Positions 15,682 through 20,922 of a stretch of DNA of 20,922 nt are shown piece after piece. Source of the DNA: Proteobacteria bacterium UBA4656. Lineage in GTDB: Bacteria; Pseudomonadota; Gammaproteobacteria; Xanthomonadales; Ahniellaceae. A model generated the notes under the pieces. It was not told the origin of the DNA. It saw nothing but the letters and a program-made list of their open reading frames with translations, and did not search any database. The translations under genes and the position numbers were made by a program. The stretch is taken from positions 2,361 to 23,282 of the forward strand of contig DHLY01000169.1 in the NCBI GenBank assembly GCA_002405525.1, read 5' to 3'. Each line of letters begins with the position of its first letter. The stretch's first letter is position 1.

Positions 15682-16380
15682 ATGGAACGGCAATCGTGGC
15701 TGCTGCTGCACGGCGCCGGCGGCGGCGGCTGGGAGTGGGCGATCTGGGACCGCGTGCTGCGGGCGCTGGGCGGTGTGGTGGCCGCGCCGGACCTGGTTGC
15801 GGGTGCGCGCGGGCTGGCGGCGACCACGCTCGACGACTACCGCACCCAGGCGGCCGCGGCGGCGCGCGCAGCGGATCGGGCGCCGGTGCTGGTCGGCGCG
15901 AGCCTCGGCGGCCTGCTGGCGCTGCAGGTGGCCGCCGCCGCGCCGCTGCGCGCGCTGGTGCTGGTCAACCCGCTGCCGCCGGCGCCCTGGCATGGCCTGC
16001 TGCCACCGCGTGACGCCTCGCCGGCGCTGGTCCCCTGGGGGCGGAACGCATCGCTGCTGTCCACCCGCCGCGCGTTGCCGGATGCCAGCGACGCCACCTG
16101 TGAATGGGCGTGGCGACGCTGGCGCGACGAGTCGGGCGCAGTGGTCGATGCGGCCCGGGCGGGCATCGAGGTTGCGCGGCCCCGCTGCCCGGTGCTGGTG
16201 ATCGCGTCGGAGGCCGACGACGACGTGCCGGTGGCGGCATCGGCGGCGCTGGCGCAGGCGTGGGCGGCGAGTCTCTGGCGACTGCCGGGCACAAGCCATG
16301 TCGGGCCGCTGCTGGGGCGCGGTGCGGCCTCCTGCGCGGCGCGCGTCGCGGCCTGGGTCGATTCCCTGCCGCCACCCTAG
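15682..16380 (+). CDS. Small alpha/beta hydrolase
   Basis: A 232-residue cytoplasmic protein of the alpha/beta-hydrolase fold. It has the oxyanion motif LLLHGAGGGGWEW near the N-terminus, nucleophile elbow GASLGG with Ser74, acidic residue in IASEADDDVP (Asp179-Asp181) and the histidine in GTSHVGP (His206). The triad is complete, so an esterase, thioesterase or amidase activity is likely; the substrate cannot be inferred. The cap region between ~100 and 165 is short and Ala-rich. The ATG at 15682 begins directly at the first strand; an upstream in-frame extension to 15556 is unconserved and is excluded. It is followed after 7 bp by the hairpin cluster at 16388. Confidence 0.85.
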   Translation: MERQSWLLLHGAGGGGWEWAIWDRVLRALGGVVAAPDLVAGARGLAATTLDDYRTQAAAAARAADRAPVLVGASLGGLLALQVAAAAPLRALVLVNPLPPAPWHGLLPPRDASPALVPWGRNASLLSTRRALPDASDATCEWAWRRWRDESGAVVDAARAGIEVARPRCPVLVIASEADDDVPVAASAALAQAWAASLWRLPGTSHVGPLLGRGAASCAARVAAWVDSLPPP

Positions 16381-16387
16381 TCAGGTT

Positions 16388-16531
16388 GTTGAGAGTGTGC
16401 GTTCCTGCACTCTCTCAACGTCGCGGGTTCCGCACAAGTCCGTACTCGCTCCCGACGAATCAATCGCTTACGCGATCGATTCGCGGGCGCGGCATCCGTG
16501 CCGCGCACGAGACGGGTGTTTCTCAACACCC
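16388..16531. repeat. Four consecutive stem-loops downstream of the hydrolase gene
   Basis: Four hairpins lie head to tail in 144 nt. (a) 16388-16400/16407-16419 has 13-bp arms with one mismatch and loop GTTCCT. (b) 16456-16467/16472-16483 has 12-bp arms, one mismatch and loop TTAC. (c) 16487-16494/16499-16506 has 8-bp perfect arms and loop TCCG. (d) 16514-16520/16525-16531 has 7-bp perfect arms and loop TCTC. Weaker symmetries continue at 16540-16553 and 16570-16589. The first could terminate the hydrolase transcript, though no T-run follows. The rest of the 466-bp gap (16381-16846) holds no convincing gene. The density of structure suggests a dispersed palindromic element or a structured RNA. 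Confidence 0.6.
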
Positions 16532-16834
16532 TGCCAGGAGCGCGCTTGCGCGCGACCGCAGACAGGCATCCCCGCGGCGGACGTCGGGGTGTGCGAATCG
16601 CCCGCGAACAGGTTTCTGCAAGGCCCGGCCCTGTCGGCGCATGGGGGCGAGCCACGATCGGGACCGCGGCATCGTCGGCTTGCCACCGGGCGCAACGTGG
16701 CGTTCGCACGCGTTGCCCGCTCGCGAGGGGGCGTTGGCGATCACGGACGCCTCCAGGGCGTGCGCTGGCTCGACCGCCGGGAGGGTCGGCCCTGCAATCG
16801 ATTGCGCCGCACGCCATCTCATGCTGCTTTGCGG

Positions 16835-16840
16835 CATGAT
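16835..16840 (+). promoter_or_regulatory. Candidate -10 box before ppc
   Basis: CATGAT is followed by six bases and the ppc ATG at 16847, matching the arrangement before the hydrolase gene. No Shine-Dalgarno match lies in between, so a leaderless ppc transcript is possible. Confidence 0.35.
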
Positions 16841-16846
16841 CCTGGA

Positions 16847-19546
16847 ATGGCCCGCGAGATCCCGTTCGAAGCGAAGGACCTGCCGCTCAAGGCAGACGTC
16901 AGCGTGCTCGGCGCGATCGTCGGCGAGGTGGTGCGCGAGCAGTGCGGGGAGCATTTCTTCCATCGCCTGGAGCGCGTGCGCCGCGCCGCGATCAACCGCC
17001 GCGAGGGCCAGGAATCCGGCACCGCGGCGCTGGATGGCGCGCTCGGCGACGCCGACGCGGCGATCGCGGAAGACCTGGTGCGGTCCTTCTCGGCCTGGTT
17101 CCAGCTGGTCAACCTCGCCGAGCAGGTGCATCGTGTGCGCCGCCGGCTGACCTACGAAGCCGACGAATCACGGCCGGTGCCGGGCAGCGTGCACGCCACG
17201 CTGGCGCGGCTGCGCGACGCGGGGGTGTCCGCCGATCAGGTCGTCGCGGCACTGTCGCGCATCCGTCTCGAGCCGGTGTTCACCGCGCATCCCACCGAAG
17301 CCGTGCGCCGCACGCTGCTCGACAAGGAAAAGCACATCGCGAGGAAGCTGGTCGAGCGCATCGAGGCGCCGTCGACGCCGGTCGAGGAGCGCCGTCGTCG
17401 CGCGGCGATCCGCCTGCAGGTCACCGCCGGCTGGCAGACTGCCGAGTTCGCCACCGCGCGGCCGTCGGTGGCCGAGGAGCGCGAGCACGTGCTGTATTAC
17501 CTCGGCGACGTGCTGTACCGGGTGATCCCGGCCTGCTACGACTCGCTGTCGCGCGCGCTGCGCCGGGTGTGGCCGGAGCGTGACTGGCGCGACCTGCCGC
17601 GGCTGCTGTCGTTCGGGTCCTGGGTCGGCGGCGATATGGACGGGAACCCTGCGGTCGGCGCCGACAGCGTGCGCGACTCGCTGCTCGCTCACCGCGCGCT
17701 GGTGGTGGCGCGCTACCTCGACGAGGTGCACGGACTCGCCGGCCAATTGTCGCAATCGCTGTCGCGGGTGACGGTGTCGGCCGCCCTGCTGGCCCGGCTC
17801 GAGGACTACCGGCGCCGCTTCCCGGAGGCGGCGGCCGCGATCGCGCCGCGGCACCGCGAGATGCCTTATCGCTGCCTGCTGGCGCTGGTCGGCGCGCGGC
17901 TGCGCGAGACGCTGGCCGACGCGCCGCACGCCTACCGCGGCCCGGACGAATTGCTGGCCGACCTCGACCTGGTCGCCGAAAGCCTCGCCCGCCACGGCGG
18001 GCGCCACGCCGGCCTGCACCTGGTCCAGCGCCTGCGGCTGCGGGTGCGCACTTTCGGCTTCCACTTCGCCATGCTCGACGTGCGCCAGCATGCGGCGGTG
18101 CACCGCGCCGCGGTCGCCGTGCTGCTGGACGATCCGGAATGGCCGAAGCGTGCGGCCGCCGAGCGCACACGGCGCCTGCGCGAGCACCTCGGCTCGCCGG
18201 TGGTGGCGGCGGAGGTCGACGATCCGACGCTGGCACGGGTGCTCGACGTGTTCCGCGCCCTCGACTGGGCGCGTACGCGCTTCGGGCCGGACGCCGCCGG
18301 GCTCTACATCGTCAGCATGAGCGAGGACGCCGACGACGTGCTTTCGGTGCTGGCGCTCGCCGCGGCCGCGGGCATGCGGTCGCCGGTGCTCGACGTGGCG
18401 CCGCTGTTCGAGACGGTCGACGATCTCGAGCGCGCGCCCGAGGTGCTGCGCCGGCTGTTCGCCGACGAGCACTACCGCGCGCACCTCGCCGTGCGGGGGC
18501 ACCGGCAGACCGTGATGCTCGGCTACAGCGACAGCAACAAAGACGGCGGGCTCGCGTCGGCGCGCTGGGCCCTGCAGTGCGCGCAGGTCGCGCTCAGCGC
18601 GGTGGCGTCGGAGTCCGGCATCGAACTCGACTACTTCCACGGCCGCGGCGGCACGGTCAGCCGCGGCGGCGGCAAGACCGAACGCGCGATCCGGGCCGCG
18701 CCCGTCGGGACGTTCAGCGGTCGCCTGCGACTGACCGAGCAGGGCGAGGTGATCCGCCGCAAGTACGGCATGCGTGCGATCGCCCTGCGCAGCATCGAGC
18801 AGACTTTTTCGGCCCTGATCGGCCGCGAGTGCGAGCCGCCGGCGGCGGCGCTCGACCCACGCTGGGCGCAGGCGATGGACGCGGTGTCGGCGGCCTCGCG
18901 CGCGGCCTACCAGCACCTCGTGTTCGAGTCGTCCGGCTTCGTGGAGTACTTCCGCGCGGCCACCCCGATCGACGTGATCGAACGCATGCGAATCGGATCG
19001 CGACCCAGCGCGCGCGCGCCGGGAGAGGCCTCGGTGGCGCAACTGCGCGCCATCCCCTGGGTGTTCGCGTGGTCGCAGAGCCGCGCCGGGCTGCCCGGCT
19101 GGTACGGCCTCGCACACGGACTGCAGGCGGGCATCGACGCCGTCGGCGAGGACGTGCTGGCGGCGATGGCGCGCGAGTGGCCTTTCTTCGAGAACCTGCT
19201 CGAGGACGCGGAGATGGTGCTGGTCAAGGCCGACCTCGGCATCGCCGAGCGCTATTCCCTGCTGGCCGGTCCGCTGCACCAGCGCTTCTTTCCCGCGCTG
19301 GCGGCCGACTTCCGCCGCACGGCCGACCTGATCATCCGCCTGCGCCGCACGCGCGAGCTGCTCGACCGCGATCCGCGGCTGAAGCAGTCGCTGCGCCTGC
19401 GCAATCCCTACGTCGATCCGCTGAGTCTGCTGCAGGTCAAGCTGCTCGGCGAGTGGCGGACCGCCGGGCGGCCGGAGGACGAGACCTTCCACGCCCTGGT
19501 GTCGACGGTGACCGGCATCGCCCGCGGTCTGCTCAACACCGGCTGA
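16847..19546 (+). CDS. ppc: Phosphoenolpyruvate carboxylase
   Basis: Cytoplasmic anaplerotic enzyme: PEP + bicarbonate -> oxaloacetate + phosphate, feeding the TCA cycle. At 899 aa it is close to the usual ~880-930. The catalytic histidine motif FTAHPTEAVRRT has His148; GYSDSNKDGG is at 559-568 with the active-site Lys565; the glycine-rich FHGRGGTVSRGGG loop is at 597-609. EVIRRKYG, IPWVFAWSQSRAGLPGWYGL and the C-terminal NTG ending are also present. The FAWSQSRAGLPGWYG segment replaces the commoner FAWTQ...LPAW form. The ATG at 16847 is chosen because PEPC homology begins there; the frame is open far upstream through the hairpin region without conservation. No regulatory partner is adjacent. 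Confidence 0.97.
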   Translation: MAREIPFEAKDLPLKADVSVLGAIVGEVVREQCGEHFFHRLERVRRAAINRREGQESGTAALDGALGDADAAIAEDLVRSFSAWFQLVNLAEQVHRVRRRLTYEADESRPVPGSVHATLARLRDAGVSADQVVAALSRIRLEPVFTAHPTEAVRRTLLDKEKHIARKLVERIEAPSTPVEERRRRAAIRLQVTAGWQTAEFATARPSVAEEREHVLYYLGDVLYRVIPACYDSLSRALRRVWPERDWRDLPRLLSFGSWVGGDMDGNPAVGADSVRDSLLAHRALVVARYLDEVHGLAGQLSQSLSRVTVSAALLARLEDYRRRFPEAAAAIAPRHREMPYRCLLALVGARLRETLADAPHAYRGPDELLADLDLVAESLARHGGRHAGLHLVQRLRLRVRTFGFHFAMLDVRQHAAVHRAAVAVLLDDPEWPKRAAAERTRRLREHLGSPVVAAEVDDPTLARVLDVFRALDWARTRFGPDAAGLYIVSMSEDADDVLSVLALAAAAGMRSPVLDVAPLFETVDDLERAPEVLRRLFADEHYRAHLAVRGHRQTVMLGYSDSNKDGGLASARWALQCAQVALSAVASESGIELDYFHGRGGTVSRGGGKTERAIRAAPVGTFSGRLRLTEQGEVIRRKYGMRAIALRSIEQTFSALIGRECEPPAAALDPRWAQAMDAVSAASRAAYQHLVFESSGFVEYFRAATPIDVIERMRIGSRPSARAPGEASVAQLRAIPWVFAWSQSRAGLPGWYGLAHGLQAGIDAVGEDVLAAMAREWPFFENLLEDAEMVLVKADLGIAERYSLLAGPLHQRFFPALAADFRRTADLIIRLRRTRELLDRDPRLKQSLRLRNPYVDPLSLLQVKLLGEWRTAGRPEDETFHALVSTVTGIARGLLNTG

Positions 19547-19581
19547 ACGGGTGCCGTCGAGGCCGGTCGGGTTAAGAACGA

Positions 19582-19602
19582 ATTCAGCGCCGCGGCGATT
19601 CA
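19582..19602 (+). promoter_or_regulatory. AT-rich direct repeat before the glycine-zipper gene
   Basis: ATTCA occurs at 19582-19586 and 19598-19602, 16 bp apart start to start, just after GTTAAGAACG. This is the only AT-rich stretch in the 99-bp gap and a likely promoter or regulator site. No named box was recognised. Confidence 0.25.
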
Positions 19603-19635
19603 ATGCCCTCCACGCAGCGCAGGCCGCGATGCGAT

Positions 19636-19640
19636 GGAGG
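19636..19640 (+). promoter_or_regulatory. Ribosome-binding site fixing the glycine-zipper start
   Basis: GGAGG, then AAATC, then ATG at 19646. The 5-nt spacing selects 19646 over the in-frame ATG at 19634, which overlaps the site. Confidence 0.75.
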
Positions 19641-19645
19641 AAATC

Positions 19646-20218
19646 ATGAAGCGCGTGTTGATCGTGGCGGGTCTGGGTCTGGCAGCGGCGGGCGCGGCGA
19701 ACGCGCAGTCCTACCGCGACCACGGCGCTTACGACGATGCCGGTTACGACTGGGCGCGCGTGGTGCGCGTGGACCCGATCATCGAAACCCATGACGATCC
19801 GGTGAGGCGTGACGAGTGCTGGAACGAGGTGGTCGAATACGTCGAGCCGCGCTACGCCTACCGTGAACGCAGTGGCGACGGCACCGGCGGCGCGCTGCTC
19901 GGCGCGATCATCGGTGGCGCACTCGGCAACCAGGTCGGCAAGGGCGACGGCCGTCGAGCGGCGACCATCGCCGGCGCGGTGATCGGCGGCTCGATCGGCC
20001 ATGACCGTGCCACCCGCGGCGGCTACCGCGAAATCGGGCATACCGTGCGCCGCGGCAGCGAGCGGGTCTGCGACGAGCGGGTCGACTACCAACGGCGCGA
20101 GCAGGTCACGGGTTACGAGGTGGCGTACGAGTATCTCGGGCGCACCTGGTACACGCGCACCGACGCGCATCCGGGCGACCGCATCCGCGTTGCGGTCACG
20201 GTCGAGCCGGTGTTCTGA
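19646..20218 (+). CDS. Glycine-zipper 2TM-domain envelope protein
   Basis: A 190-residue exported protein. Residues 1-20 are a signal peptide (MKRVLIVAGLGLAAAGAANA). The centre (~79-118) is a glycine zipper of two hydrophobic GxxxG-rich helices, GGALLGAIIGGALGNQVG and ATIAGAVIGGSIGHD, matching the glycine-zipper 2TM family (PF05433, as in SlyB/rickettsial 17-kDa antigens). Unlike those it has no lipobox cysteine after the signal, so it would not be lipidated. A beta-rich C-terminus (RVCDERVDYQRREQVTGYEV to the end) follows, with cysteines at positions 58 and 141. It probably sits in the outer membrane or periplasm; the role is not established. It ends 47 bp before a clear terminator and is probably monocistronic. 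Confidence 0.88.
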   Translation: MKRVLIVAGLGLAAAGAANAQSYRDHGAYDDAGYDWARVVRVDPIIETHDDPVRRDECWNEVVEYVEPRYAYRERSGDGTGGALLGAIIGGALGNQVGKGDGRRAATIAGAVIGGSIGHDRATRGGYREIGHTVRRGSERVCDERVDYQRREQVTGYEVAYEYLGRTWYTRTDAHPGDRIRVAVTVEPVF

Positions 20219-20265
20219 CCGGGAACCTCGCGGTCCCGTCACGACGGAACCTTGCACCGCGGGAA

Positions 20266-20289
20266 CGAGGGGGCCGCAAGGCCCCCTCG
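20266..20289 (+). terminator. Intrinsic terminator of the glycine-zipper gene
   Basis: A perfect 10-bp stem CGAGGGGGCC / GGCCCCCTCG (20266-20275, 20280-20289) closes on the stable tetraloop GCAA and is followed by GTCTTTGTG. Stem, loop and a short T-rich tail together make it the best rho-independent terminator in the window. Confidence 0.85.
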
Positions 20290-20334
20290 GTCTTTGTGTG
20301 CCTGCGTCCCGGGAAACAGTCGCTGGGGCCCGCC

Positions 20335-20590
20335 TTGTGGGGCCCGGTGCAGCCGGCGATGGGGCTTGCTGGACCATCGCGACACCGAGTCGGGTCGGTC
20401 GCCGCCTGAAGCGGCTCGCACAAGGTCGCGGCCATGGTGGTGCCTGTTGTGGGAGACGGTTCAGCCGGCGATCGGCTGGAGGCATGATTGCGACATCGCG
20501 GCGGGTTGGTCGCCGCTGAAGCGGCTCCCAACGGGGGGCGGTGCGCGTGGTGCCTTTTGTGGGAGCCGGCCATGCCGGCGACGGGCGCCC
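20335..20590. repeat. Tandem ~110-bp repeat of inverted REP-like heads
   Basis: The start TTGTGGG recurs at 20335, 20447 and 20557, 112 and 110 bp apart. The first two units align along their length (both have CAGCCGGCGAT, then TCGCCGC..TGAAGCGGCTC, and end TGGTGCCT); the third keeps only the first ~25 bp. Within each full unit the 5' head (TTGTGGGAG..TCAGCCGGCGA) is the reverse complement, with a few differences, of the 3' part (TCGCCGCTGAAGCGGCTCCC). Paired inverted heads repeated in tandem are the layout of BIME/REP elements of gammaproteobacteria. It fills the gap between the terminator and the last gene. Confidence 0.8.
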
Positions 20591-20643
20591 GGGCGTGCTG
20601 CGGATTAACGAGGCATTACGGCGCGGCGGGCGAGCATCGCGCG

Positions 20644-20922
20644 ATGGACGACGGCCATGCGCCGCTGCAACGCCCCGAACTGCCGACGACGATCGTGCGG
20701 CCGGATCGGCGTGCGCGCAGCATCGATCCCTGGCGCGCGCGCGCGGCGGGCCTGGTGCTGGTTGCGCATGCGATCGGTCTGGTGGCGGTCGACCGTGCAC
20801 TGGACCTGCGGCTGCCCGGGCGCACGACCGCAGCGCCGGCGGAGACGACAGTCGAAATTCGCTTCCTGCCGCCCGATCCGGTGCCACCGCTGGCCTCCAT
20901 CGAGCCGCCGCCCGTGGACAAC
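20644..20922 (+). CDS. TonB-like membrane-anchored protein, N-terminal part (cut by window edge)
   Basis: 93 codons from the ATG at 20644 with no stop before the window edge. A basic N-terminal stretch (PDRRARSIDPWRARA) leads into one membrane helix, AAGLVLVAHAIGLVAV, then a periplasmic VEIRFLPPDPVPPLASIEPP proline-rich region. This is the layout of TonB-type energy transducers or related periplasm-spanning proteins; the diagnostic C-terminal domain lies outside. The ribosome-binding site is poor, so the start is provisional. Confidence 0.6.
   Translation, partial: MDDGHAPLQRPELPTTIVRPDRRARSIDPWRARAAGLVLVAHAIGLVAVDRALDLRLPGRTTAAPAETTVEIRFLPPDPVPPLASIEPPPVDN

Noticed and set aside
16377..16817. 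A 146-codon minus-strand open frame through the hairpin region
   Set aside because: Arg-rich, no ribosome-binding site, and it is built from the palindromes themselves. It may look conserved if the element is repeated, but that would not make it a gene.
17168..20887. A 1239-codon open frame on the minus strand, antisense to ppc
   Set aside because: No conserved motif, Arg/His/Gln-rich composition, and it mirrors the codon structure of ppc, whose identity is certain. Long antisense frames are expected at this GC content.
1..20922. A defence system, CRISPR array, prophage or biosynthetic cluster
   Set aside because: No cas, restriction, toxin-antitoxin, integrase, NRPS/PKS or transposase motif was seen. 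The repeats present are palindromic or tandem REP-type, not spacer arrays.

Overview
The window is GC-rich chromosomal DNA (roughly 70% G+C by eye) from a gammaproteobacterium, most likely in the Xanthomonadaceae/Lysobacteraceae (Lysobacter or Luteimonas type). The lineage call rests on gene content. There is a PPi-type phosphofructokinase divergent from a short-form adenylate kinase. Mpl lies a few genes away. A DamX-like SPOR protein sits directly upstream of hemE. A single-subunit PEP carboxylase and an intergenic sequence with REP-like palindromes complete the picture. No rRNA, tRNA, CRISPR array, phage gene or transposase was recognised. Taxonomy is an inference from memory, not from a search.

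Layout. (1) 1-4456: the 5' end of a phosphofructokinase gene (minus) diverges from adk (plus). A small TusA-family sulfur-carrier gene (minus) converges on adk. A plus-strand run follows: a small integral membrane protein, mpl (murein tripeptide recycling), a proline/alanine-rich lipoprotein and a LON-substrate-domain protein. (2) 4517-15342: a long stretch of minus-strand genes. Read in the direction of transcription it holds an EF-G-like GTPase, a SnoaL-like protein, a secreted transglutaminase-like protein, a winged-helix gene that appears frameshifted, a secreted phytase-family esterase-like protein, a CopD-like membrane protein, a small secreted EF-hand protein, a DUF4870 membrane protein, and a WGR / SPOR / hemE cluster. 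(3) 15682-end: plus strand again, with a small alpha/beta hydrolase, a structured intergenic segment, ppc, a glycine-zipper envelope protein with a good terminator, a tandem REP-type repeat, and the start of a TonB-like protein.

Most genes are core housekeeping: energy charge and glycolysis (pfp, adk), anaplerosis (ppc), haem synthesis (hemE), cell-wall recycling and envelope (mpl, SPOR, glycine zipper, lipoprotein). I do not see a defence island, biosynthetic cluster or other new multi-gene system. The less ordinary content is non-coding and structural: a chain of hairpins between the hydrolase gene and ppc, a ~110-bp tandem repeat built of inverted REP-like heads, further palindromes near 10.3 kb and 12.7 kb, a recurrent CATGAT-N6-ATG arrangement suggesting leaderless starts, and the apparent frameshift in the tandem winged-helix gene.
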